From Fulvivirgaceae bacterium JP3-4 (GTDB lineage: Bacteria; Bacteroidota; Bacteroidia; Cytophagales; Cyclobacteriaceae), in contig JARKND010000001.1 in the NCBI GenBank assembly GCA_029309925.1, positions 1,860,001 to 1,924,000 on the forward strand: 64,000 nt of DNA. Direction: 5' to 3'. Below, piece after piece: positions 8,266-16,314 of the stretch. The notes beneath the pieces are model-generated. The model was not told the DNA's origin. It searched no databases and worked only from the letters and a program-made list of their open reading frames with translations. A program made the position numbers and the translations under genes. How positions within the stretch are numbered: position 1 is the first letter of the stretch; each line of letters starts with the position of its first letter.

Positions 8266-10461
8266 ATGAACATAAATAACCTGCTTTCCTTACTTTGGAG
8301 AAAGAAGTGGGTGCTGATCATTGTGCCAATCATTGCAGTGGTGGCAGCGCTCATTTTCCGCATGACAGGGGATTGGAAATTCAGGTCTAGTTCTCTCATT
8401 TCCACAGGTCTTACGATCTCAGATGATGTATCAGCAGGAGGCAAATACCTGAACCCTTATGAAGTTCAGGTGAGCTTTAATAACCTGATAGAAACGGTGA
8501 AATCGAGAACCGTTATTGATCAGACGGGTTATGCGCTCGCGATCCACGATCTTGAAAACCGAACCACTCCATTTCGTAAACTAAAACCCGAAGAACTTCA
8601 CGAGATCGGAATTGAGAACCTGAACAATCCCGAAAACTTTTTAAAGATCCTCAGAGAAAAAAATCAAAAACTTCAGCTTCTTGACTCTAGCGATCCTGAC
8701 GAGAAGAAAGTCGGCTCACTGTTAAAGACAATGGGATACGATCATGAAACTTTGCTCAAGGAGCTTTCGATGGCGCGCGTCAATCAATCAGACTTCATCG
8801 AGGTTTCATTTGTCTCCGAAAACCCTCTTTTGTCCGCCTTTGTGGTTAACGCTGTCTGCGCGGAGTTCATTCGCTATTACTCTTCGCTCAAGGCAATTCG
8901 TTCAAACTCCTCTGTTGAATCCCTGGAAATGATTGCTTCCCAGCGCAAAGAATTTCTTGATCAACGCATTCTCGCGTTGCAGGAATTCAAGTCAAACACA
9001 GACGTTGTCAACACAAAATTTGAAACGGAAGGCAAACTCAGAAGAAAGGATGCCTACGAGCAGGACATCTCAAAAGAACAGCAGAACATCCGCAGCCTGG
9101 AGTTGACTTTGCTGAGTCTCGACTCGCGACTCAATAACGCAACATCATCAGGGTCGAATAAGAATGCCCAGATTCTTGCCATACAGGACAAGATCGACAG
9201 GTTGAACAGCAAGTTCATTGTGGGAGGCGAAAAGGACAAGACGCTTTCTGACAGCGTGACGTTTCTCCGCACTCAGTTGACAACCTTGCTTGATGACTCG
9301 CGGCCTGAGAACCTCACCGCAGAAGCGATCATAAACCTGCAGGAAAGACGGCATGAGACAGCCAATGAACTGAACATTGCCAACGCTAACCTTCAGCGCC
9401 TGATCAAGGAGTATAATGTTGTTCGCTACGGCCTCGGAACCTTTGCTTCAAAAGATGCACTTGGCTCTGCGCTCGAGAAAGAAGTAGAAGTTGCACGTGA
9501 AGAATACCTCAACGCGCAGAACCGTCTCAGCGCAGCAAAGGAAAAAGCACTGATCAATCGCCTTCCCATCCAACAGGTGCTAAAGGCCGAACCCGCTGAC
9601 AAAGCCGAGTCAAACAAGACGCTCATCTTTATGGTTTTCAGCGGAGCGTTAAGTTTTATATTTTCAGTTTTTGCTATCGTTGCCACTGACTTGTTGGACT
9701 CACGCATCAAAACTCCAGATAGGCTGAAGACGCTTACCCGGATGAAAATTGCTGGCGTTTTTCCAAAGATGCCAACACCCAAATCGGTCGACAAAGCCAG
9801 GCCACCGGTATTTCAACTCAGCAACGCCAGGGTGAAGGGCCGCGATGAGATCAGAAAGATCCGCTACGAAATTGAGCGCAGCAACGCACGCACCATCCTT
9901 GCAACAAGCACGAAAGTTGGGCAGGGTAAGTCATTCTTTATTCGCGCGCTGGCTTATTCTTTCAGCCTGCAGAAAAAACGTGTTCTGATCATTGATACAA
10001 ACTTCAGGAACAATTCGCTCACGCAGATTTTTGTAGCGCAGCCTGCGCTGAAATTGCTGATTGAATCGTTTGTGACCGACCGCAAGCTCCTGACCTCGGC
10101 TGACTTCCCGCATCAGACCAAGGCGAAGAATAACATGATCACCCACACCGAAAACAACTGGATCGATTTCATTGGTAACAAGCAAATTCAAACCACACCA
10201 TCGGAGTTGATCAACGGAGAGGACTTCAGCCAGTTCCTCGAATGGCTGAAGACACAATATCATTATATTATTCTTGAAGGTCCTGCGCTAAACAATTTTT
10301 CCGATTCGAAGGAATTAGTCCCGTTCGTAGATATCGTGATTCCGGTGTTCTCTGCTGACGCGACAATCAATGGTGAAGATGCCGAGTCACTGAACTTTCT
10401 GAAAGGACTGCAGGCGAAGTTAGGTCCGGCTGTGTTGAACAATTATGAAAAACCTAAGTAG
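8266..10461 (+). CDS. Wzc/GumC-like polysaccharide co-polymerase with degenerate tyrosine-kinase domain
   Basis: 731 residues. Topology is that of a polysaccharide co-polymerase 2a: TM1 at about 14-35, a large periplasmic Wzz-like part with coiled-coil helices (about 60-440), TM2 at about 450-475, then a cytoplasmic BY-kinase-like domain. These proteins control chain length and export of Wzy-made exopolysaccharide. Walker A is recognisable as KVGQGKS (about 549-555). The A' motif reads VLIIDTNFR (about 572-580) instead of the usual DxDxR, and the Walker B region reads YIILEGPAL instead of an Asp-containing strand. The C-terminus has one lone Tyr rather than the usual tyrosine cluster. ATP binding may persist, but autophosphorylation as in E. 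coli Wzc looks doubtful. It is the first gene of the operon that continues with flippase, transferases and polymerase. Confidence 0.85.
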   Translation: MNINNLLSLLWRKKWVLIIVPIIAVVAALIFRMTGDWKFRSSSLISTGLTISDDVSAGGKYLNPYEVQVSFNNLIETVKSRTVIDQTGYALAIHDLENRTTPFRKLKPEELHEIGIENLNNPENFLKILREKNQKLQLLDSSDPDEKKVGSLLKTMGYDHETLLKELSMARVNQSDFIEVSFVSENPLLSAFVVNAVCAEFIRYYSSLKAIRSNSSVESLEMIASQRKEFLDQRILALQEFKSNTDVVNTKFETEGKLRRKDAYEQDISKEQQNIRSLELTLLSLDSRLNNATSSGSNKNAQILAIQDKIDRLNSKFIVGGEKDKTLSDSVTFLRTQLTTLLDDSRPENLTAEAIINLQERRHETANELNIANANLQRLIKEYNVVRYGLGTFASKDALGSALEKEVEVAREEYLNAQNRLSAAKEKALINRLPIQQVLKAEPADKAESNKTLIFMVFSGALSFIFSVFAIVATDLLDSRIKTPDRLKTLTRMKIAGVFPKMPTPKSVDKARPPVFQLSNARVKGRDEIRKIRYEIERSNARTILATSTKVGQGKSFFIRALAYSFSLQKKRVLIIDTNFRNNSLTQIFVAQPALKLLIESFVTDRKLLTSADFPHQTKAKNNMITHTENNWIDFIGNKQIQTTPSELINGEDFSQFLEWLKTQYHYIILEGPALNNFSDSKELVPFVDIVIPVFSADATINGEDAESLNFLKGLQAKLGPAVLNNYEKPK

Positions 10462-10518
10462 GCGGACACATGAAGCGAGCGGCATGCGGGCCTGAGGTTA
10501 TTGGATTTGCGCTGTAGT

Positions 10519-11850
10519 ATGGGATTATCAAAAAATTACTGGTTCAAGTCGGGCACCTATACCATGATGCAACGTGTTGTTGCGTTTCTTTTTGGTTTCG
10601 GCAGTTATTTCTTTCTCGTCCGTTACTACGATATCGATTCATTTGGTGTGTGGACGCTGTACGTTGTGATTTCATCAACCGTTGAAATCTCCCGTTCGTC
10701 TTTTGTTCAGAATGCTTTTCTCAAGTTCTTTAACGAGGAAGGCGCTGATCGAACCGTATTGTTCTACGCGAGTTTATTCCTCAACGCGATGTCCACACTC
10801 GCGATCGTAGTGATCTTGCTTGTGCTCATTCCTGTTTTGAAGGTGTTCTGGGATTCGCATACCATCGGGTCACTGATACTCTGCTATTGTGTTACATCAC
10901 TGATTTTAATTCCGTTTACGCAGTTCAATTACCTGGAGCAGGCCAATCACAGCTTTAAAGGCATTTTCTGGAGCTCCACATTTCGCCAGGGGGCATTCTT
11001 CATACTGGTCATCGTGTGCTTTCTGTTTTTCCGCGATCTGCCACTCGTTTTCTTTGCTGCTGCGCAGACAGTGTGCGCATTTCTCGGCCTTCTCGTTGCC
11101 TATATTATGAATAAAAAATTGCTGCCGTCAACGTATGCATTCGATTGGGCAGTGGTTAAGAAACTTTACAGGTTCGGGAGGTATATTCTCGGCACGGGGA
11201 TTACTTCAAACATAGGCAAGAGTGCTGACCAGATGATCCTGGGTGCAGTGAGCCATAATATGGTGGCGATCTACAACTCATGCATCCGTGTTTTAAATTT
11301 CATTGAAATCCCCACTTTATCGGTTTCGAGCATCGTGTATCCGAAGATTGCCGCGCGCGCCAGTGAGGGAAATGCTGCTGTTGGGAAACTGTATGAAAAA
11401 TCAGTTGCATCCATTCTGTGCATGATCCTTCCCGCAGCAATTTTTATTGTGCTGTTTCCCACTTTTGTGCTCACAGTGATTGCGGGAGAGAAGTATATCA
11501 TTGCAGCCAGCACCTTGCAGGTGATCGCACTAGGATCGCTATTTCTTCCGTTTAACATTCAGGTGGGCTGTGCCTGTGAAGTGACGAACAAACCTCAGGT
11601 GAGTTTTTACATCAACCTGATCGCTAACATCATCAACATCCTGCTCAACATCATACTGATTCGATCGTTCGGTGTAATCGGAAGCGCCCTGTCATTTCTG
11701 ATCACCGTAGCATTTATCTTCAGCCTCGGGCAATACTACGTTTCAAAAAATCTTGAAGTAAGATTATTTCAGATCTTTGTTCAGGTAATCAATAATTACG
11801 GGCAGATGTATCAGTGGTTAATGATGCGTCTTAAAATCAGGACACGGTGA
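10519..11850 (+). CDS. Wzx-type polysaccharide flippase (MOP superfamily)
   Basis: About 443 residues from the ATG at 10519. An in-frame TTG at 10501 could add six residues, but ATG followed by GLSKNYWFKSG fits the family start better. There are about 12-14 hydrophobic segments along the whole length, with the arrangement of oligosaccharide flippases (long opening helix, charged loop with SADQMILG near residue 240). It should flip undecaprenyl-PP-linked repeat units across the inner membrane for polymerisation by the Wzy-like protein three genes on. The gap to the co-polymerase is 57 bp. Its stop codon overlaps the next start (TGATG), implying translational coupling. Confidence 0.85.
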   Translation: MGLSKNYWFKSGTYTMMQRVVAFLFGFGSYFFLVRYYDIDSFGVWTLYVVISSTVEISRSSFVQNAFLKFFNEEGADRTVLFYASLFLNAMSTLAIVVILLVLIPVLKVFWDSHTIGSLILCYCVTSLILIPFTQFNYLEQANHSFKGIFWSSTFRQGAFFILVIVCFLFFRDLPLVFFAAAQTVCAFLGLLVAYIMNKKLLPSTYAFDWAVVKKLYRFGRYILGTGITSNIGKSADQMILGAVSHNMVAIYNSCIRVLNFIEIPTLSVSSIVYPKIAARASEGNAAVGKLYEKSVASILCMILPAAIFIVLFPTFVLTVIAGEKYIIAASTLQVIALGSLFLPFNIQVGCACEVTNKPQVSFYINLIANIINILLNIILIRSFGVIGSALSFLITVAFIFSLGQYYVSKNLEVRLFQIFVQVINNYGQMYQWLMMRLKIRTR

Positions 11851-13058
11851 TGTACAACTTTGTTATCGTCAGCTTATCGCGCTTCAACATTGAGTTTGGT
11901 TCAAACATCAGGGATATCGCTATTGAGTTGTCAAAAAACCATCGCGTGCTGTATGTGGATGTTCCCTTGAAGCGGAAGGAGCGTTGGTTCCGGAAAGACA
12001 TGCTTGCTGTGCTGGAAGTGAAAGAGCGCCTGGGCTCACGCAAGCCGATGGTGAAGGTGAACGAAAACCTGTGGCATTATATTGATGACAGTGTGCTCGA
12101 GTCAATGAATGGTGCATCCAATCCAAAACTCTTCGATGTTATCAACTATGTCAATAATCGCAGAGTGGCTGCGTGCATCAGACGAGGCGCGAAATTAGCC
12201 GGCTTCAGCGATTACATTCTGATCAACGATAACGATATCTACAACGGTCTGCACCTGAAGAAAATGCTGAAGCCGCGGAAGTATGTTTATTATTTGCGCG
12301 ATTATCTTCGGGCGATGCGATACTGGCAGCAACACGCCAGCCGACTTGAACCGAAACTGATGGAGGCTGCTGACCTCATCCTCGCAAACTCAGGTTATCT
12401 GGCAGCGTATGGCAGGGAACATAATCCCGAAAGTTACTATGTCGGTCAAGGTTGCGAGACAGCACATTTTGTTCCCGGTAAGACAGCACCGCCTGTGCCC
12501 GAAGAACTGAAAAAAATGTCACGACCTCTCATTGGCTATATGGGGGCTTTGAACGCGGAGCGCCTCGATATCAATGTGCTCCAATACCTCGCCACCGAGA
12601 TGCGTGGATGTTCATTCGTTCTTCTGGGAAAAGAGGATAAGGTCTTTGAATCAAGTTCGCTGCACCAGTTGCCGAATGTTTATTTTTTGGGTTTGAAAGA
12701 GTTTGACGTGCTGCCTGCCTATCTTCATGCGTTTGATGTCACCATCAATCCGCAGGTATTAAATGAAATTACCGAGGGCAATTACCCGCGCAAGATCGAT
12801 GAGTACCTCGCAGCCGGAAAGCCGGTGGTAGCGACAAAGACGAAGGCGATGGAGCCCTTCAACGAACACGTTTATCTGGCTAATGATGGAGCAGGGTATA
12901 AGCGGTTGATCGAACGTGCACTGCTCGAAGATTCACCCGAGCGCCAGCGCGCCCGAATTGCATTCGCTCAGGACCATACATGGCCGAATAGCGTAAAAGA
13001 AATGTTACACGCAATTGATAAACAATTCCATGGACAGGAAGTCGAAGTCAATGTTTAA
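11850..13058 (+). CDS. GT4-like (GT-B fold) glycosyltransferase of the exopolysaccharide operon
   Basis: 402 residues from the ATG at 11850, which overlaps the flippase stop; a GTG at 11847 is the alternative. The N-terminal half (VIVSLSRFNIEFGSN, later LILANSGYL) and the C-terminal half (RPLIGYMGALNAERLD, then NYPRKIDEYLAAGKPVVAT) match the two Rossmann-like lobes of GT-B enzymes. The latter motif is the nucleotide-sugar binding region where GT4 enzymes have their conserved Glu. It resembles teichuronic-acid-type transferases (TuaH-like). It is cytoplasmic or peripheral and adds a sugar to the lipid-linked repeat unit; the sugar cannot be told from sequence. Its 3' end overlaps the 28-codon ORF by 8 bp. 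Confidence 0.82.
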   Translation: MYNFVIVSLSRFNIEFGSNIRDIAIELSKNHRVLYVDVPLKRKERWFRKDMLAVLEVKERLGSRKPMVKVNENLWHYIDDSVLESMNGASNPKLFDVINYVNNRRVAACIRRGAKLAGFSDYILINDNDIYNGLHLKKMLKPRKYVYYLRDYLRAMRYWQQHASRLEPKLMEAADLILANSGYLAAYGREHNPESYYVGQGCETAHFVPGKTAPPVPEELKKMSRPLIGYMGALNAERLDINVLQYLATEMRGCSFVLLGKEDKVFESSSLHQLPNVYFLGLKEFDVLPAYLHAFDVTINPQVLNEITEGNYPRKIDEYLAAGKPVVATKTKAMEPFNEHVYLANDGAGYKRLIERALLEDSPERQRARIAFAQDHTWPNSVKEMLHAIDKQFHGQEVEVNV

Positions 13059-13137
13059 CAAAATCCATCGCGCAATACTGATTGGGTTAGGGTACCTAGT
13101 CTGCCTGCTGTGTTTTTATAAAATAATTTTCGGTTAA
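13051..13137 (+). CDS. 28-residue single-pass membrane peptide, unrecognised, inside the exopolysaccharide operon
   Basis: An ATG at 13051 overlaps the end of the upstream transferase gene and opens a 28-codon ORF ending in TAA at 13135-13137. The next codon, in the same frame, is the GTG start of the polymerase. The peptide has a basic start (MFNKIHR), one hydrophobic helix (about residues 8-27) and a terminal Gly. The overlap-start and abutting-stop arrangement suggests translational coupling. Alternatively it is the original N-terminal helix of the polymerase, cut off by a nonsense change. I do not recognise a family. Confidence 0.45.
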   Translation: MFNKIHRAILIGLGYLVCLLCFYKIIFG

Positions 13138-14589
13138 GTGGTATCACCGTTATCCCATCTTGCCAAGAACAAACTGCTGTTGCCGCTGCTGGTGCTTTCG
13201 TGCCTTGTACTGGTGCTTTTCGTAAATGTGCTTGGGCCAATGGTTGTTGGCGTGGTGATAGGATTGATAGCATTCTTCGCCATTACACACCTCTCATACC
13301 GCTATCCGCGATACAATATTGTCTTCCTGCTCGGCATCTCCTTTCTCATGCCGTTCTTCATCAAGGTTTTTCGCCTTTATGGCGTTCCGATTTCAAACGC
13401 AATCGAAGGGCTTTGTGTGCTCTTGTTTATTATCCTGGCTTTTAAAAAGGGAATACGCGGAGCGACTACACTTCCTGGCATCCTGCTCACCGCGTGGATC
13501 GGATATCAGGTTATTGAAGTGCTGAATCCGAATGCATCCTCACGGGTGGCGAGCTTCATTGCCATCAGGGCCCTCATCCCGCTCATCTGCGGATTTTATA
13601 TCGTCTATAATTCTGTTGAAAGCAGAAAGGATGTGATGACCTACCTCGTGGGGTTGTTTGTGCTGGCTACGGCATCCGCAACGTATGGGCTATACCAGGA
13701 ATTTGCCGGACTCCCGGACTATGATTTCCGCTGGGCAACAAGTGATGAAAGGCTTTACAACCTGCTTTTCACCTGGGGTCGGATGCGGAAGTTTTCATTC
13801 TTCTTTTCCCCTGCGGACTTCGGAATGATTATGGCGATAGCAGGGACAGGCGCCCTGGTTGGATTCTTTCTTATCCGAAAGCAAACGCTTAAAGTGTTTT
13901 TTGCGGTGGCGGGGATTCTTTGCCTTTGGGCAATGCTTTACTCAGGTACAAGAACCGCGATGGTAATGATGGTAATTGGGTTTATCATCTTTGCTGCCAT
14001 TACACTCAACCGCTATGTCCTTATGGCTTGCGCCTTCATGGCGCTGGTGCTGGTGGGCCTGGTTTTGCGTCCAACTTCGAGTAGAACTCTTTTTGTCATG
14101 ATGACGGCCTTCTATGCTTCGGAGGATCCTTCGATGAACGTCAGGCTCAGGAATCAGCAAATGATCCGCTCACATATCCAGGCACATCCGATCGGTTTCG
14201 GTATGGGCACAACCGGGTATCTCGGTATGAAGTACTCACCACATACTTTTGTGGGTGCATTTCCGCCTGATTCAGAAATGGTAAAGATCGCAATTGAAAC
14301 GGGATGGATCGGTTTGTTTTTCTGGTGTACAGTGCTGGCCATTATTTTCGGTTACGGCATCAATCTGTACTTTAAAATAAAAGACAAACACTGGAAGGTC
14401 ATTCTCACGGTCATGCTCGTGATGTATTTCCTGATGATTGTATGCCAGTATCCACAGGAATTATTCCGCTCACACGTTCTGTCGTTCATGTTTGCTGCCA
14501 CTGTCGCGATCATCGCAAAGATTGGAACGAAGTTCGGAAAAAGCACTACGCATCAGTCAACCGAAGAAAACGAGTCCGAGTCAATTTGA
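13138..14589 (+). CDS. O-antigen ligase / Wzy-type polymerase
   Basis: 483 residues with about 12 predicted membrane segments and the Wzy_C/O-antigen-ligase signature: a large periplasmic loop, then YSGTRTAMVMMVIGF (about residues 264-278) and the conserved HPIGFGMGTTGYL loop. Such proteins join lipid-linked glycans in the periplasm, either polymerising repeat units (Wzy) or ligating them (WaaL). With a flippase and co-polymerase in the same operon, polymerase is the better reading. The start is GTG directly after the in-frame stop of the 28-codon ORF; no ATG lies nearby, so this start depends on coupling. Confidence 0.8.
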   Translation: MVSPLSHLAKNKLLLPLLVLSCLVLVLFVNVLGPMVVGVVIGLIAFFAITHLSYRYPRYNIVFLLGISFLMPFFIKVFRLYGVPISNAIEGLCVLLFIILAFKKGIRGATTLPGILLTAWIGYQVIEVLNPNASSRVASFIAIRALIPLICGFYIVYNSVESRKDVMTYLVGLFVLATASATYGLYQEFAGLPDYDFRWATSDERLYNLLFTWGRMRKFSFFFSPADFGMIMAIAGTGALVGFFLIRKQTLKVFFAVAGILCLWAMLYSGTRTAMVMMVIGFIIFAAITLNRYVLMACAFMALVLVGLVLRPTSSRTLFVMMTAFYASEDPSMNVRLRNQQMIRSHIQAHPIGFGMGTTGYLGMKYSPHTFVGAFPPDSEMVKIAIETGWIGLFFWCTVLAIIFGYGINLYFKIKDKHWKVILTVMLVMYFLMIVCQYPQELFRSHVLSFMFAATVAIIAKIGTKFGKSTTHQSTEENESESI

Positions 14590-14603
14590 GTAACACCAAC
14601 GGG

Positions 14604-15485
14604 ATGAAAGTCGCCAATATCATCGTAGCCCATAAAAACCCACTGCAACTTCAACAGCTGTTGCGGCAATATTCAGCTGACCATTTTCAGAACTGGGTTC
14701 ATGTCGACAAGCGAATCGATCTTACACCATACAAAATCATCCTCCAACAGAAAAACACGAATTTCTTGTCTAAGCGCATCAAAGTTGCCTGGGCTGGAAA
14801 CAGTTTTGTGCGTGTTGTCCTCGATTCATTTGAGGAAGTATTAAAAGATCCTTCGGTTGGATATGTTAACGTGATGAGCGGACTGGACTTTCCAATCAAG
14901 CCGACTGATTCGTTTTATGAGCTGTTGGCATCGTCTCGCGATTCCGAACGGTATGAGTTTCTGGATATCTGCGAACTTTCAAAATGGCCTTACAACGGCA
15001 AACCAATCTCGGACCGCTTTGAACGATATCACCTGAGTGACTGGACACGGAAAGGGCGGTACTTCACAGAACGAATCATCAACGCGATACTGCCACGAAG
15101 ACAGTTTTATCATGGCAAGATGGTGCCTTATGGAAGATCAGCATGGTTTACGGCCACGCGGGATTTCGCGAAATATTCGCTCGACTTCTTCAATGAGCAC
15201 CCTGACTACTTCAGATTTCTCCAGTACGTGTGGGCATCTGATGAGTTTGCTTTCTCATCGCTGATCATGAATTCACCCTATCGGGAGAAAGTTTATCAAC
15301 ATCACCTCCGTTACATCGACTGGTCGGAGAAGAAAGCAAGCCCCCGAACCTTCACGATGGAGGACTACAACAAGCTTGCTGCGAGCGATCGGTATATCGC
15401 CAGAAAATTTGATGCATCGGTGGACAACAATATCATCAACGCCATTGAAAAAGATTTTGTAAACAAGAAAGTAACCATTAGCTAA
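14604..15485 (+). CDS. Core-2/I-branching-like beta-1,6-N-acetylglucosaminyltransferase (GT14 family)
   Basis: 293 residues from ATG 14604 (KVANIIVAHKNP), 14 bp after the polymerase stop; a longer reading from 14442 would overlap the polymerase and adds sequence without family features. The opening AHKNPLQLQQLLRQY, then WVHVDKRID, VNVMSGLDFPIKP and later WASDEFAFSSLIMNSP follow the order of motifs in bacterial branching GlcNAc- or xylosyltransferases of GT14. It has no membrane segment, so it should act in the cytoplasm on the growing repeat unit. Sugar specificity is inferred from the family only. Confidence 0.78.
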   Translation: MKVANIIVAHKNPLQLQQLLRQYSADHFQNWVHVDKRIDLTPYKIILQQKNTNFLSKRIKVAWAGNSFVRVVLDSFEEVLKDPSVGYVNVMSGLDFPIKPTDSFYELLASSRDSERYEFLDICELSKWPYNGKPISDRFERYHLSDWTRKGRYFTERIINAILPRRQFYHGKMVPYGRSAWFTATRDFAKYSLDFFNEHPDYFRFLQYVWASDEFAFSSLIMNSPYREKVYQHHLRYIDWSEKKASPRTFTMEDYNKLAASDRYIARKFDASVDNNIINAIEKDFVNKKVTIS

Positions 15486-15487
15486 CC

Positions 15488-16162
15488 ATGAGAACAATAC
15501 TTGCCTTTGTGGCGCTCATCGCGATTACCCACATCGCGGGCGCGCAGATTTCCGATGCGGATATGGAAGCAAAGCTGATTGAGCTGGCATGGAAGAACAA
15601 TCCGCTGACGCGTATCTCAGAAGCCGAAGTAGATCTTGCACGTCAGGAGGCACGCGTGGTAGGAGCGGAGTGGTCGAACCTGCTGGGCGCCACTGGTAAC
15701 CTGAACGAGTTCAACATCAAGCAATTCACGAATCCCGACTCGAACGCGACTGGTAACACATTCTTTCCCCGCTATAACGTGTTTGTCAGGATCCCTTTTT
15801 CACTTTTTGTCGAGACACCGAGGAAGAAGAAGGTGGCGCTGGCGAAGATAAATCTTGCCGATGAGAAGGTAAACCTTACACGCATGGAACTCAAGGCGAA
15901 GGTTCAAAGACTCTACAGCGACTACCTCCGTAACAGGGAGACCTGGATTATAAGGCAGGAAATCCTGAGTAAGGAAAAGACAAATTTCGAACGGATTGAA
16001 AAGGATTACCTCGCAAAAACGATCTCCTTAGAGTCCTATACTTCGGGTGCTCGGGTCTACAATGAGCACCGGATTCAGGAACTGAATGCCAAAAGTGAGT
16101 ATCTCAAAAGTAAGATAGGCATCGAAGAATTGATCGGAATGAGGCTTGAGGACATCAAATAA
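15488..16162 (+). CDS. Half-length TolC-like secreted protein closing the exopolysaccharide operon
   Basis: 224 residues, starting two bases after the preceding stop. A signal peptide (about 1-20, ending GAQ) is followed by a segment with the outer-membrane-efflux-protein pattern: helix LIELAWKNNPLTRISEAEVDLARQEARV, a short strand pair (FFPRYNVFVRIPFSLF) and then a long helical stretch to the end. Canonical TolC proteins have two such repeats and about 420-480 residues, so this holds roughly one. It may assemble as a higher-order oligomer or be a periplasmic or outer-membrane accessory of polysaccharide export in place of a Wza-like channel, which I did not find here. Function is inference. 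Confidence 0.6.
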   Translation: MRTILAFVALIAITHIAGAQISDADMEAKLIELAWKNNPLTRISEAEVDLARQEARVVGAEWSNLLGATGNLNEFNIKQFTNPDSNATGNTFFPRYNVFVRIPFSLFVETPRKKKVALAKINLADEKVNLTRMELKAKVQRLYSDYLRNRETWIIRQEILSKEKTNFERIEKDYLAKTISLESYTSGARVYNEHRIQELNAKSEYLKSKIGIEELIGMRLEDIK

Positions 16163-16176
16163 GCCATAAATCACCA

Positions 16177-16211
16177 AAAATCGGGGCATTTTACGGGGTA
16201 ACCCCGATTTT
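16177..16211 (+). terminator. Intrinsic terminator after the exopolysaccharide operon
   Basis: A perfect 10-bp inverted repeat (AAAATCGGGG at 16177-16186, CCCCGATTTT at 16202-16211) lies 14 bp after the last stop. The stem has a GC-rich core and an A/T-flanked base, so the 3' arm itself supplies the T-run. Confidence 0.7.
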
Positions 16212-16244
16212 CAGCAATTTATCGAAAATAAACCCATGTAATGT

Positions 16245-16277
16245 TTTGCTGAAAGTTGTGTTTCTTTTATACTTTTG
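16245..16277 (+). promoter_or_regulatory. Bacteroidetes-type promoter for the 2062-residue T9SS protein
   Basis: TTTG at 16245-16248, a 21-bp spacer and TACTTTTG at 16270-16277 match the Bacteroidetes -33 TTTG / -7 TAnnTTTG consensus exactly. Transcription would start near 16284, about 30 bp before the ATG at 16315. Lying after the terminator, it implies a separate transcript starting here. Confidence 0.6.
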
Positions 16278-16314
16278 AACCGTCTATAAGTGGAACCCCT
16301 AATCTAAAAACCCC

